This document shows positions 1 to 12,228 of a stretch of DNA of 64,000 bases, piece by piece. The notes under the pieces were generated by a model. It did not search any database and was not told where the DNA came from. It was given only the letters and a program-made list of their open reading frames with translations. Position numbers and translations under genes: made by a program. Origin of the DNA: Cunninghamia lanceolata (Eukaryota > Streptophyta > Pinopsida > Cupressales > Cupressaceae). Each line of letters starts with the position of its first letter. The stretch's first letter is position 1. The stretch covers positions 45,001 through 109,000 of the forward strand of contig BSBN01000493.1 in assembly GCA_027924645.1 (NCBI GenBank). The letters are read 5' to 3'.

Positions 1-470
1 TTTATGTGTCCAAAATCAATAAAGCCAATATTCAAGTTCCAACCACACACATACTTCAAAATATGCACACTCATGTTGTATTGGCCCATCCTTAATAATT
101 TAAAACCAAATATAAACCAAGAAAACCACACCACTAAGAATTAAAAAGAGATTCACAATACAAAGTGAATTAAAAAAGTCATTGGTGAAAAATCATGTAG
201 CAATTTTTATTTTTCTTTGAAAATCACCTATTTATGTATCCAAAATCAATAAAGTGAATATTCCAGTTCCAACGCCACACATACTTCAAAATATGCACAC
301 TCATGTTGTATTGGTCCATCCTTAATAATTTAAAACCAAATATAAACCAAGAAAACCACACCACTAAGAATTAAAAAGAGATTCACAATACAAAGTGAAT
401 TAAAAAAGTTATTGGTCAAAAATTATGTAGCAATGTTTATTTTCCTTTAAAAATTCCCTATTTATGTGTG
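1..470. repeat. Tandem duplication, unit about 230 bp
   Basis: The block starting at 1 recurs at 231 with the same order of words (cacacatacttcaaaatatg, then ttaataatttaaaaccaaat, then a tract ending near the motif tttatgt). A third unit starts at 461 but diverges within about 10 bases. The two full units differ at few positions, so the duplication is younger than most elements in the window. No coding potential is visible and the unit resembles no family I recognise. Confidence 0.85.
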
Positions 471-929
471 ATCACACAAAGTGAAACAATAAATGCAAAC
501 AAAGTGAATTCAATTTTTAAACATACAAAGTGAATGAAATGTAAGTTAATGCCAAAGTTCAAAGCCATGCTTCGCACAAACAATAAATATATCAATTTAG
601 AGTGAATGCAGAAGTTTAAGCACACATTTTGCATAAACAATAAGTAGATTTCAAACTAAAACACACTAAACAAACATATTTAGATTGCAACTTGATATAT
701 CACAACATTAATTATTACAAAATTACTAGATTGCATTGTGTTTACCAAATATTGTAATGCTTGATAATTTCAATGCACGGATTAAAATGTCAAAAACAAA
801 GAAAAAAATAAAAAGAGAGATGCTAAATTTTATGCAATTAAAAAAAAGCTAACAGTAGGCCTAAGCCTAAGGAAGGAGGCCAATTCAACCCCTTCCAAAT
901 AAAAAATCATTTGTATTAAACAAATCAGT
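471..929. other. AT-rich non-coding stretch
   Basis: Short reading frames only. The phrase caaagtgaat recurs several times between 400 and 550, which suggests decayed extensions of the 230-bp repeat. Nothing else is recognisable. Confidence 0.5.
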
Positions 930-1052
930 TTACATATTACATACTGTAGCATCATGGGCTACAGTTGCTAGGCCTAAACGTTGGAGGGATGCCTGTGCTG
1001 AGCTTCCTAGATAAGAATCAGATCCCCTATGAGAAGCACCATCTGTGATCCT
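930..1052 (-). CDS. Possible C-terminal exon of a host gene
   Basis: On the minus strand one frame reads 40 codons with protein-like composition (residues include DGASHRGSDSYLGSS and LQRLGLATVAHDATVCNM) and ends at a TAA at 930-932. The frame is closed upstream by a TGA directly before position 1052. It can therefore only be an exon, whose 3' splice site would be the AG near 1053. A consensus-like donor (acag then gtatgg on the minus strand) lies near 1290, but the phase of the short open stretch before it does not match, so I do not join them. The protein is not recognised. It could be the last exon of a real or decayed gene, or chance. Confidence 0.25.
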   Translation of the reverse strand, partial: RITDGASHRGSDSYLGSSAQASLQRLGLATVAHDATVCNM

Positions 1053-1770
1053 CCATCAAATGCAGAATAAATACAGGTCCTCTCAGTAATATGAGGGAAC
1101 CACCCATCACAGAATCACAATCTTCCCTCAACCTTTTAATACAACAGAACAAATATAAAACAATGCTTGTGAGAATTTTAAGACTGAAAAGCCAATATCA
1201 CTTGATGGCTCTAATAAAATCAATCAACATGTTGACAAAAAAATATAACTCCAACAATCCAACTCTGTTTGATGGTTAGGAGTCCATACCTGTAACCTTT
1301 AGGAAGGAATCACTATTGCAATAACAAGTTAAACGGTCGGTAAAAGAAGAACAAGGGAAAGTGATGTTTTGAAGCATTCATCACAAGGGCAAATCTCTTT
1401 CCAAAGATAATGAACAGTCACTCTGAGCAGATGCCATTGGAAAATAAACTCATTCCTTTGCCTTGCTTGAGATGCGGCTGGCCATAACAGGCAATGAAAA
1501 CAAATAAGACGTGCTTTTCTTTTTTCTTAACGGTAACATACAGCTGGCGTCCATTACATATCCGTTGTTTATGGATATTTTCAAACTTGCAAACCCATAT
1601 TTGTTCATCCAAATAGGAGCGAACGTGCTTTAATGAACAAATTAATTATTTGGAGGATGAACAAAGGGTATTGAGATATAATTTTATTTATCAAGATGAT
1701 TTATTATACATTTTACCATTTTAAAAGTAGTCTTAACAATATTCTAGTTTAACTTTTATCTTTAAATTTA
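1053..1770. other. Non-coding stretch with no assigned feature
   Basis: This would be intron and upstream exon space if the exon at 930-1052 is real. The only extra hint is a 29-codon open stretch on the minus strand ending at the donor-like site near 1290. No repeats or known motifs were found. Confidence 0.35.
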
Positions 1771-1970
1771 ATTTTCAACCTCATTTTTAAAATATAAATG
1801 AGGTCATTGTTCTTTAACACTAATCATAATTTATTAGGTAGAAGAGTGTACATTAACACAATTCTTTTTATTTTACAACCTCATTTTCAACATATAAATG
1901 GCTTCATTGTTCTTTAACACTAAACATAATTTATTAGGTACAAGAGTGTAAACTAACATATATCTTAATT
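1771..1970. repeat. Tandem duplication, unit about 100 bp
   Basis: The segment from about 1776 (caacctcattttt, then ttctttaacactaa, then ataatttattaggta) is repeated with an offset of 100 bases from 1876. The copies differ at roughly one base in ten. No coding content. Confidence 0.8.
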
Positions 1971-4420
1971 CTTCTTCTTTTTAATACCACTTACCACGAG
2001 AATAAAGATCTTTATAGTACTTATGAGGAGAATCAAGATCTCTGTTTAATACTACTTATTGTTATGGGCAAAACCTCATTATAACTCCTGAGCAAGTGGC
2101 CTTCCCTATATCTCTTTTTAATACTACTTATTACTATGGGCAAAACCTAAACAAGCATTAAGCCTAGACAATTCAATAAAAGATAGGAACCCCAAAAATA
2201 AAGAACACATTTTCTTTCAAAAATTAACTCAAAAGTTACTCATTTACTAATTCAAGTGCAAAAGATTCTGATGTGATATTTAAGTTACATTAAAATTGCT
2301 AGAGCTAAACTTAATAGGCTAACTAAATAAAGTGAAAAATATTTTTTTCTTTTTGGCTAATTAAATAAATTGCATACAATATAAATCAACCTAGATTAAA
2401 TTAATGATAGTTGGTGTTACATAATTTAAAAATAAATGTTATTTTAAGAAATTAATTTTAAAGGAAAGGTGTACTTAGCTCATAATGAGAAGGTAAGATT
2501 GTTGATATCTAGTAGAATCAATTTATTATAATCTAGGAAAATGATAATCTTGGTACGCTCATTGTCCTTAAATTATGTGCAAACCTAGAAAATTATGTGG
2601 GTTGATCCCGGGAACCTAGGTATATGTCCCATAATCAGTTGCATCTATAGGATGCAAGGAATTATAGATTGACAAACCAAGGAAATCAAGATTAAATTGC
2701 CCAAACAATTTTAAGTCTGGGAGAAAACATAAAAAATGGATAGGTGGTCATCTAAAATATGAATGGATCATGAGAGTGGTAGAGTGCCACAAAAAACACA
2801 ACAATTATCCCTATAAATAAAGAATCACTTAGAGTGATAAAAGTTTTACATTATCTAAGAAATACAAACAATGATGATGGCATGAAAGAAATCAAGAATG
2901 GGCAACTCGAGGAGCCTAAAATGATGGCTTGGTATTAAATTCACCAAAGTTATAAATCCAAAATGAAATGCAAGATATCTACTAAAACTAGAGAGGAAAA
3001 CCTATATAAAGTCGAAGGGATAAAAAGAAAAGGGGGTCCTTCTCATCTTTCCTTCTCCATTCCTATGATTATTCAAATGGTCTCTTCTAGAATTTTTCTA
3101 TGGGATTCACAAGTATGAGATGAGGAGCCAAATGTTAAGTGATTGTTGACCAGCGTAGTTTTTCAAGAGGTTGAGGTATCTATGATTATTGTTTACTCAC
3201 ATCCATTATGTCACTATGAGATAGGCACTTGCTATGAGGGTGGTTGGGTGGAACAATTGCTCCGCTTCCTCTAGTTTGGTTGTGTGCATGGAGGAGTAAC
3301 AAGCATCAAAGAGATATTTGGTGATATAATTTCTAGTTGGTTTAGATTGAGATTAGCATGATACTAATTTTTATGTTATGATGCAGCATGAACTTAACCC
3401 ATGGAATATGTGATGATTATACAATGTTATTGATTGCTAACATACAAGTGAATTCTAGGAACATTCATGCTCGTAACATTGATTGCTAATATGTTGATGT
3501 TGGCAAGTTGCTCAAGAAGGAGGGGGATAAAATGGGGAAGGGGCAGGAGATGGATGTGTGACCCAATCTAGAGTGAGCCAAATGGTCTATCTTAAAAAAT
3601 AGTCAAATCCTTTATACCTAATGGTTATCCTAGATGCCTTGCCATTGGTCAAGCAAAACAATTTGATCTCGTCACCTAAGTATCAAATAAATCTAGCTCA
3701 TGAAGATATTTTTTTTATTAATTAATATTGGAGGAGGAATTTAATTAATGTGTTCATTCCCTCTTTATGAATCCTAATGGTTGGTGTGAATCCAAAGTAC
3801 TTGATTTTATACATGTAAGTCATTAACGTTGTTTCCTTAAAGAGACACACCTAAAGCTATTTGTTATTGTGCTATAGGTGTATAAGAGCACAATACCTAG
3901 TTGTAAGTAAAATTTTATGTGTCAAATTATTCTATCACCTAGATTGTGGTCATAGATCCCTTCATTGGATAAGATTTGGTATGAATTTAGAGGATGTTAA
4001 TAATCAAATGATAGAGATGTTGCAATCAAGAATGATTTTAGAAGAAGCCATTACTATCTTGAATGACCTCTTTTTTTAAGCCTCATGTTAGCCTCTAGAG
4101 TTGACTTAAGCATGTTTAACTAAAGAATATCTAATGCAAGATCATCCTTGGGGAATAGAGCAATCATGCATCACCAACAAGCACTTATTTGTAGTTTTAA
4201 TCCATCAGTTAGTTGGAAAAGTCATCACCATATTTTATCTCATTTTACATTTAAGTCTTACGATTTTGGTATTCCATTCTCAAGGAGCATCTGGAGGTCA
4301 TATCCATGTTTGAAGATAATTAGATTCATGTAATGACTTATTTGGGTTAATGAACCTATATCAAATTGAGAAATTGTCACAGTTGCAAAATTATCATTGG
4401 CACCATATAACTTGGGGTTT
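1971..4420. other. Long AT-rich intergenic stretch
   Basis: There is no reading frame with recognisable content. A short duplication (tactacttatt, then atgggcaaaacct) occurs at about 2046-2078 and 2120-2150. A TATA-like ctatataaag lies near 3002, followed by a purine-rich run (agaaaagggggtcc). These could be relics of an LTR, but no partner copy lies in the window. Confidence 0.5.
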
Positions 4421-4963
4421 GTGACAATCAAGGAAGACATGTGAAAACTTATTAGACCCATGGGAGCAAATATTGGGACTGCACAATTTCCTTTCCTAAT
4501 GATTTGATTTGGTTCGAGAAATTAGCTTACATTGGCCGACTACACATTTCAAGAAGTATAAAACTTTGTGCCACCCTATGGATGACACAAATCATTATGG
4601 AGGTTGGGATTGATATAAGTTAGTTTCCCACTAGATCATTTGAAATCATGAGGAGAGAGAGAGGGAGAACGTTGAATAGGAGTTGGAAGTCTAAGCATCT
4701 AGGCGTGAGCATAAGGATTTACGATGGAGTTTGAGAACAAAGGTATTATATGTTTTAGTTGTCATATGGCTACAACCTAGCATATATGCCCTTGCGATAG
4801 ATTGTAACATATTTAAGAATTAATAATATAATGATGAATCTTTTAGAGGCTAGGATATATCGTGTGTCACTTTATTGTGAGTTTAGATTTGTGTATGTGT
4901 TTATTAGTATTAGCTTCATGACTAGATTGTCTTTCATTGGACCCTCCTACCATGACTACAACA
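4421..4963 (+). mobile_element. 3' part of a Ty3/gypsy LTR
   Basis: This stretch ends in CA directly before a primer-binding site and a gypsy gag relic, so it should be the 3' part of the 5' LTR. The left boundary is a guess; I could not find the matching 3' LTR. The end at 4963 follows from the PBS 2 bases later. Confidence 0.4.
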
Positions 4964-4965
4964 AG

Positions 4966-4978
4966 TGATATCAGAGCA
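4966..4978 (+). other. Primer-binding site (initiator tRNA-Met type)
   Basis: tgatatcagagca is one base away from the common plant tggtatcagagca, which pairs with the 3' end of initiator tRNA-Met. It marks the start of the internal region of the gypsy element whose gag follows. Confidence 0.6.
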
Positions 4979-5424
4979 TAATGTTCAAATATTGAGGATG
5001 GTAAATGGTTGTTCCATGGGTTCTGGTTGTGAATAGATCATTGAATTGAGCCAACCTATAAGAAAATTGTCAACAGATTGTCAACTAAGAGGTGATTGCA
5101 AGGGGTGATTGTAGGTGGTTCACTAACTAGAGGTAGTTTGCAAGAAATATAGGAAAGATTCCGTCGTGAAGAGTCTAGAGAGTTGCTAGAACATTCCCAA
5201 AATGTTGGATGAGGTATTGAAAGAGATGAGAGAGAGAACAAAATTCAATTGAAATCCTTAGAAGAAGATACAAAATGGGTTGAATCCCAAAAGATGAGGA
5301 TGAGAGTGATGTGGAAGAGAATGTCAAAGATGTTGTACAAGACTTGGAAAATTAGGAAGAAGAGTTAGAGAAGGTAAAGGTGTTAAAGGCCATTTCCAAG
5401 ATTTACAAGAGACCTAGAAGGGAA

Positions 5425-6408
5425 GTTCCAAACTACTATGATTATTTGAATCTTGAAGAATTGATTGGTTGAATAAATGAATTGGATGAATATTTTGACT
5501 ATGAGGATATTGAAGACCCTACGAGAGTTAGGTTTGTGAAGACCAAGATAAGGAACAGGTTGTTGTTTGGTGGAAGGAAGTAAAATTGGAAATAAATATG
5601 AATGGAAAGGAAATTATAAGAAAATGGGAGAGGATGATTGCAAAATTGAAAAGACAATTCATGCCAATAGACTATGAGCTAGAACTACTAAAGAAATTGT
5701 AAAGTTTGAGGCAAAGGGATATGATTGTGAAGGAATACACCAAATAATTTCACAAACTAATTATCAGGACAATGCATAGTGAGACTAACAAAGAGAAGGT
5801 TGCAAGATACATCAATGGGTTGAGGTAAAGTATTCAAGAAGAGCCAAGTCTAGTCAAGCTGACCACCATAGAAGAGGCATACCAATTTGCAATCAAAGTA
5901 GAATACAAGTTGAAAAAGAGGTTTACGAAGTAGCAAAATTTACAGAAAAGAAAAGTGAAGCCCCATAGGGAAAGATCATGATGTGGTGATAGAAGAACTT
6001 ACTAGGAAGGAAAGAGATAACAATTTCTACCTTGCAAAGGAAGTGGTGCATTGAACAAAGGAGTCATGACACTTACTACAAAGGTTGAGAGGATGGAAAC
6101 TACAACTAAAAGGACAATGGGGAAGGAGATACATATCACAAAGATGGATACTAAAGAGGATAAGAAGGATATAGAATAAATGAGATGAGTACTTTCAAGG
6201 GAACATGCACTTAAAGTGTGGAGGACACATAGCATTTGAATTCTTTCAAAGCCAAGGAAGGCAATCAGGAAGTAGTTCTAGAGTTGCATTTGTAGAAGAA
6301 GAACCGCAAAGATCTTATGAATTAGATGATAAACTTGAACATGGAGAATCACTAATGATGAGGAGGGCTTTGATGGAGCACCCTAAGGAAGGACCAATAC
6401 AAAGAAAG
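5425..6408 (+). pseudogene. Decayed Ty3/gypsy gag
   Basis: Read through several stops and frame changes, 5425-5930 shows the plant gypsy capsid pattern: an opening YYDYLNLEELI, a stretch WERMIAKLKRQFMP then DYELELLKKL, then VKEYTK and ARYINGLR, and a closing AYQFAIKVEYKLKKRF. A degenerate zinc knuckle (CGGHIAFEFF) follows at about 6212, then a linker toward protease. The frame is broken by internal stops and the zinc knuckle has lost its last Cys (Phe instead). At 6412 the gene is cut by a Sirevirus-like LTR. No pol from this element is seen in the window. Gag packages the element RNA in cytoplasmic particles; this copy cannot. Confidence 0.7.
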
Positions 6409-6411
6409 AAC

Positions 6412-7800
6412 TGTTGGCAATATGTGTTGTCATTGATGTCAACACTCAGAGTGATGTCAACACTTAGTCTGTGGTTTTCTGATGTGGTTGATGTGAATGT
6501 TCCTGATGGTCATGGTTATTTTTTGATGTTCATGATTGGTTTCTGATTTTCATGGTTCGATGTCATGCCTTGATCAATGTCAAGTAAAGTTTTATTGATC
6601 TTGTTTGTGGACAGCAAAGATGATTTCATGATGAAATATTAAGATGGGAATTAGAAGCTATCATATGGATGAGAAGATATTGATTTAATGACCTATAGCA
6701 TGTTTTATGTCCTTTCCTAATGATCCTAATAAAGTATGAGTTGCTACATGAAAGTTCTGGCCTCCAAAAATTGGTGAAGGTTTTTACTGCAGGGAGTTTC
6801 CTGGAAGACTGCCTGGTAAAATGCTCTGCATTCCCCCGCATTTGAATATATGGTGACCATGTGGTTCAAATGTTAAGTTCAGTATGTTGTTAAGGTGCTA
6901 AATGAAAATTTTTAGATCATTTTCTCCTTTGCAGTGAAAGTTATAAGTGATAGGATTTTGGCAAGTGAAGGTTTTCTCATGCAGTTTTGTGGACATGATT
7001 AGGGATGTTCAATGCACACTACATTGTAGTTTAAGATGTTTTGGAGGTCCGCAAGTTTAGTTTTCAAAGGATAGAAGTGATACAGATGGGTTTGGATGCC
7101 TGACTATTCCCAGGTCACATGATTGAAGATGTGCAACACAAAATCCTTCTTGTACAGAGTTCAAGGAGTGTTTGAAGATGTTGTATGGGTTAGGCCAACT
7201 CATCTTGAAGAATTTCATAAATATCTTTCATGTTTCCAGCACCACACAAAGTTTTCAAGTTAGTTTGTGAAGATTTGTTGTTAGGCTGATTAAGGAATGC
7301 TATTTATGTGCGCCACAATGTTCCTATTGTGTGGAGTTCAATAAGTGTTTGGAGATCTTGTGTTGGTCCTTTCGACTCATCTGGAAGAAGAAAAAGTAAT
7401 GCTTAATAATTCATGCATATCACCAAGAGTGTGAAGATCGATGTGCTACAAGCTTCATGTGTTCTTGCTTAAGGATGACCTATTTCAAATTTGTGAAGTG
7501 TGAGGATGATTATTCCTTGAAGGATGATGTTGTGAAGAATGTTTAGGACTAGGATAAGCATGTGTTAGGGTCTGCAAGGTGTGCTTCTCTTCCTGGAGTA
7601 GCGTGTAGTTCATGTTAGAGCTTGCCTTCGAGATGTTTCATGTTGTGTGATCTCTGGCTGACTTGTAAAATGTAATATTCTTGTTGTATTGGATGAATTG
7701 TAATGAAATCAATGTAATGTCATGTATGTATTGTAAACCTAGTTGATCTAGGTGAGGTATGGTTGCGAATATGAGTATGTGAAGAGCAGAATATGATTAT
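6412..7800 (+). mobile_element. Sirevirus-like LTR fragment, third family
   Basis: The start (tgttggcaatatgtgttgtc, then attgatgtcaacac) matches the first 40 or so bases of the LTRs of copia elements A and B further right, including the palindromic TGTTGTCATTGATGTCAACA core. The rest diverges, so it is a related family rather than a copy of A or B. The 3' end with the C-rich tract and CA terminus seen in A and B is missing, and the LINE begins at about 7818. It is a truncated or solo LTR inserted in the gypsy gag. Confidence 0.55.
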
Positions 7801-7817
7801 GATATGCATTATGATGT

Positions 7818-8460
7818 GTGACTGAAGGAGAAAGAGCAAAATCAATAAGGGTTGTTCAGGATTTGGTTTGTAAACATTCTCCTAATGTGCTCTTCATCCA
7901 GGAAACTAAGCTTTCAGTTGAGAATATTTTTGGTGTGGTGCCTAAACTTTTGGGGTGTTGTCAATGCCAGTGCATTGGTGCCCAGGGTAATGTTGGGGAT
8001 CTGGCATGTTTATGGAATCCTCTGAAGTTCTACCCTCTTTGGTGGATGTCCTATAAGTTATCTATTTTAGTTGTTGCTTTGAGCTTAGAAACTAGGGAAA
8101 ATGTTCTTCTTTCCAATATTTATGCTCCTATAGATTTGCTTGGTAAGTGGTGCCTTTGGTCCCATATTTAGTTCATTCGAAGTATTGCTCCTCTTTTTCC
8201 TTGTATTATAGCTGGTGATATTAATGCTATTACTGATCTGAGAAAAAAGAGGGGAGGTGTTCCAAGACTAAAGCCTTCTTCTCTTCTTCTCTGGGACAAT
8301 ATTTTTGCCTTAAACCTTATGGATATCACACCTAGTAATGGTCAGTTTACATGGAACAATAGAATATTAGGGGAGGAATGTATTGCTGAGAGGCTTGAAA
8401 GGTTCTTGGTTTCTTGCTTTTGGATTGGTGGGTCTTGGTCTACTAGCTCTTAGATTATGG
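7818..8460 (+). pseudogene. LINE ORF2 endonuclease domain (decayed)
   Basis: The frame opens just upstream of a VVQDLVCKHSPNVLFIQETK region, which includes the QETK motif carrying a catalytic Glu of the APE-type endonuclease. Further on, AGDINAI (the GDFNA motif) and FTWNN occur at about 8210-8355. This enzyme nicks target DNA to start insertion. The N-terminal strand usually found before QETK is lost to the truncation, and a stop follows at about 8169. It cannot make a working enzyme. Confidence 0.8.
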
Positions 8461-8689
8461 ATTGGAGGGTTATGATCATTAGCTAATCAATCTTTTTGCT
8501 TCATTGGTTTAGGTTGCTCATTATCCCTCTTTCAAGTTTCAACTTATGTGGCTGCAGGACCCCTCTCTATGGGAGCTCATGGCTGAATGGTGGCACTGTG
8601 GTAGACCAACATTTGGCACTGCGATGTTTTCTTTTGTTAGGCAACTATAGTATGTGAAATACCAACTCAAAAGGTGGAATAGGCAGTGC

Positions 8690-10330
8690 TTTGGTAATAT
8701 CTTCTAGGCTAAGAGTGTTGTTCAGGCACGTTTGGATGATATTACTCGAGAGATCAAAGAGTCTGGCCTTTCTAAGAAATCTCTTACAGAGGAGGGTCGG
8801 GCTCTTAAAGCCTTGGAGGAATGTGAGTTGTAGGAGGAGATCTTTTGGAAGTAGAAGCTGCAGGTTGATTGCTTGCTGGAGGGGGATAGAAACACCACCC
8901 TTTTCTTCAACTCAGTGAAAGCCAGAAGACATGGAAACTCTATCCCTTTTCTTGTGAATGCCAGGGGTGAGCATGTGTCCTCTTTGGGAGAAATTTCCAG
9001 AGAGGCTTCTCTATACTTTACCTCCTTGTTTAGGGAGGATTCTCTGGATGTGCAAGTGGAAGAAAATCATATTCTATCTTGTATCCCTTCTTTTGTTTCT
9101 AGGGAAATGAATGAGCATCTCCTTCACTGCATTTCCCTGGAGGAGTTAGAGGCCACTATTTTTCAGATGAAGAAAGGGAAAGTCCTTGGTCTTGATGGCT
9201 TCCTGATTGAATTTTTTTAGGAATTTTGGAACATTATAAGTTGGATTTGTTAGAGGTGGTGAGTGAATCTTAGAGGAACAAGCAGATGAATTCCACTTTC
9301 CTTGCACTCATCCCTAAATGTGATGGTGTTGACAGGTTGAGTATGTTTCAGCCCATTGCTCTCTGTAATGTGGTTTATAAGATTTTGACTAAATTGATTA
9401 CTGAGAGATTGAAGTGGTGGATAAGCTTGCTTGACTCAGAGGAGCAGGGAGGCTTTGTGGCAAATAGGCAAATCTTGGACGGTGTTGTTATTTCTACTAA
9501 AACTATTCACTCTATGGCGACCTTGGAAGAAAAGGCTATGTTCATCAAACTTGATATGGAAAACGCTTATGATAGAGTTAAGTGGTCCTTCTTTTGAAAA
9601 GTGTTTATTGCTTTTGGTTTCACCGAAGAATGGGTTGTGTGGGTTATGAGCTGTGTTTTGACCACTTCATTCTCAGTTTTGGTTAATGGGGAACCGTCTT
9701 ATTTATTTGGAGCTTCTAGAGGTCTTTGTCAGGGGATCCTCTCTCTCTCCTTATCTTTTTATTCTTCTGGCTGAAGGGCTTGGTAGGCTTATTAAGTGCC
9801 ACGTCGATCAAGGTCTGATTCAAGGTTGGGTTTGGGGCAATGGATTGCCTCCCCAATCTCACCTGCAATTTGTTGATGATATTGCTTTGATGGGTATGGT
9901 AAAGGTTTGTGAGGCTAGTAATTTGCACAAGGCTCTGGACATCTATCTTGCTGCTTCTAATCAGTTCATTAATGAGGATAAATCCTCCTTTTTATTCTTT
10001 AATACTCCTGTGCTCATTCAATAGTGGATTGCTCATATTCTAAGATTTTAGATTGGTCATTTGCATTTGACTTACCTCAGCTTCCTATCTCTACTGGTAC
10101 TTTTCCTAGGGGTTCTTGGAAAAATATTTTGGACAAGTTTCAATTGAAAGTGAACCATTGGACTCATAGGTGGCTGTCCTTCGTTGGCTAGGTGCAGCTT
10201 CTCAAGTTGGTGGTGTAGGCTCTTCCCAATTATAGGTGTATGCTTCAGGTGGCCCCTACTAGTTTTATTAAGGATTTGGACTCGCTGGTGAGGCAATTTT
10301 ATGGGCTAGTTGTTTGACGTCTTCAAAGTG
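8690..10330 (+). pseudogene. LINE ORF2 reverse transcriptase domain (decayed)
   Basis: Ordered RT blocks are visible across several frames: ALIPKCDGVDRLSMFQPIAL then NVVYKILTKLI (9300-9400), GGFVANRQILDGV (9450), KLDMENAYDRVKWSF (9548-9595), GSSLSPYLFILLAEGL (9730-9780) and the catalytic box FVDDIALMG at about 9868. The box is FVDD in place of the usual FADD; the two catalytic Asp are kept. Stops and frameshifts separate the blocks. Confidence 0.85.
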
Positions 10331-11988
10331 GAGTCTGGTAAAGTGCGAAATTGTTTGTAGGCCTAAACATCTTGGTGGTCTTGGGCTTTGGTAGTCCACT
10401 TTGCCTTGTTTGTCTTTATTTGCCAAATTGTATTGGAGATGGTGCACTAAACAGGATCGTATCTGGGCCAGGATTATTATTCACAAATACCTGAGTGGTG
10501 TTCTTAAGGCTAAGGTTCCTTGATTTACGCTTTTGGGGAAAGGTTCAGTGCTTTGGGTCACGCTTAAAAAATGAGCTAGCTAATCAAGGACAGCTTGTTT
10601 TGGATTTGTAATAGGGGGCTAAGGCTCTTTTCTAGCTTGACTCTTGGGATGGGTCCCCTCCGATCTTTGGTAAGTATCCCAATCTGTAGAATCTTTGTCA
10701 ATTCTTTTTGGAGGCTGGCTAATCACGGGTGGTGGATTTAAAAACTACTTATCTCTGTGAGCATGTGGAAGTGTCTAGATGGAAAGATCCTGGTGAGTGG
10801 CCTACTGGTGGCTCGGAGGAGGATCACATGGAGTTGAGGAATATTTTTGCAAGAAGAGAATGTAGCTCTCTTAGGGAGAGGGAAATGTTGGCCTGGAGTC
10901 TAGACCCTAAGGGGGTGTTCAGGTGGCTAGTGGATATCAAGAGTTGATCTTTTTGAAGTATGGGGGGATGGAAGTTCCTCAGTGGAGACATGTTTGGAAC
11001 AAATTTTCCTGGCCTAAGTGTAATTATTTTTTGTGGACTTTATCTTGGAACGGGTGCCTAACTTGGGACAATCTTCAGAAGTAGGGATTCCAAGGCCATT
11101 CTATTTGCATTCTCTATGGTTGTAGTGAGGATGATTTGTCTCACTTATTCTTTCATTGTCCTTTTTCTATGCTTCTTTGGCATTTTTGGTGGGGTATTTG
11201 GAGACACCCTTGTGTTCATGCCTCTTCTTTAGTTGATTTCTGGAATAGTTTGGGGAGACCTCCAACTCAGGCTTCTTTCCTCTAGATTGTGTGGTCTATT
11301 GGTCCTGCTTTCATCCTTTGGTGAATTTGGCTTGAAAGGAATCATAACATTTTTTGTGGTGGAAAGTTGATGATCCAACAGGTTTGGTAGAGAGTTGTTT
11401 GTATGATTCAGGAAACTGTGGAAGCCAAATGTGAGGTGTCCTTTCCTTTTGATAGGGGTGATGAGGAGATTGTGAACAATTTGGGCCTTCGTGGTCTGGC
11501 TTTGACTCCTTTTGTGTGTAAAGAGGTAGAAATGCTAAAAAGAAGGTTCAGAGAGTTGGGGGTTGGACTACTCCTCCGGTGGATGTTTTGAAGATCAAAA
11601 TTGATGGCTCTTCTTGAGGTAATCCTGGGCTTACTGGGATAGGTGGGGCTGGGAGAGATAGCTCTGGTTCTATTATTTTCCTATTCTCCATTCATAAAGG
11701 GTAGTGATCCAACAATCTTATGGAGGGGTTGGTGATTCTTTGGGCTATTGAGCGTGCCTGTGCTCTTGGTTTGTGTAAGATTATTTGTGAATCAGATTCT
11801 CAAGTCATTATTAATTTATTGATTAAGCAAAATTTGGAGGGGGTTAATTGGCAACTTGCTTCAGTTGTTTGGCATATTTTGCAGCTATGTTCCATGTTGG
11901 AGATGGTGTCTTTTACTCACATCCCTTGGGAATGGAATAGGGTCACTGACTATTTGGCCAAATGGGCTTCTGAGCATGATGGTGACTA
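10330..11988 (+). pseudogene. LINE ORF2 C-terminus: zinc-binding RT region and RNase H
   Basis: RPKHLGGLGL at about 10,355 is the standard block after RT. A zf-RVT-like region at about 10,990-11,190 has the usual W, C and H residues (VWNKFSWPKCNYFLWTLSWN and then HLFFHCPF). The RNase H fold follows: IDGSS near 11,600, then EGLVILWAIERA, CESDSQVIINLL and HIPWEWNRVTDYLAKWAS to 11,975, matching the plant RVT_3 type. Stops at several places inactivate it. Confidence 0.8.
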
Positions 11989-12228
11989 GAAGATTGAGGG
12001 ATGGGAGCAGTTATCCCTAGATTATTGCCAAGTTTTAGAGAAGATTATTTTGGAGGACATGGCTAGTTGATGTTGGTTGGTGGATGGTTAGGTTGTGGTA
12101 TTGAGTTTTGGTTGGGTGTTTGTTGGTTTGGTGATCCGACTTCTCTTTGGGTGCCTTTGTGGACCTTGTTTTCTCTGTATTGCTGCCTTTCTAATATTAA
12201 TAAATTTTTACCCTCTTTAAAAAAAAAA

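Larger units (their letters stand above)
7818..12228 (+). mobile_element. Plant L1-type LINE, 5'-truncated
   Basis: Endonuclease, reverse transcriptase, zinc-binding and RNase H regions follow in the standard order of a plant L1 ORF2, ending in a short A run at 12,219-12,228. ORF1 and the first codons of the endonuclease are absent, a typical 5' truncation from incomplete target-primed reverse transcription. I found no convincing target-site duplication. The many stops and frameshifts make it an old copy. GC content is higher than in the flanks. Confidence 0.9.

Noticed and set aside
1418..1612. 64-codon minus-strand frame
   Set aside because: Its composition is not clearly protein-like, and it cannot be linked in phase to the exon-like stretch at 930-1052.
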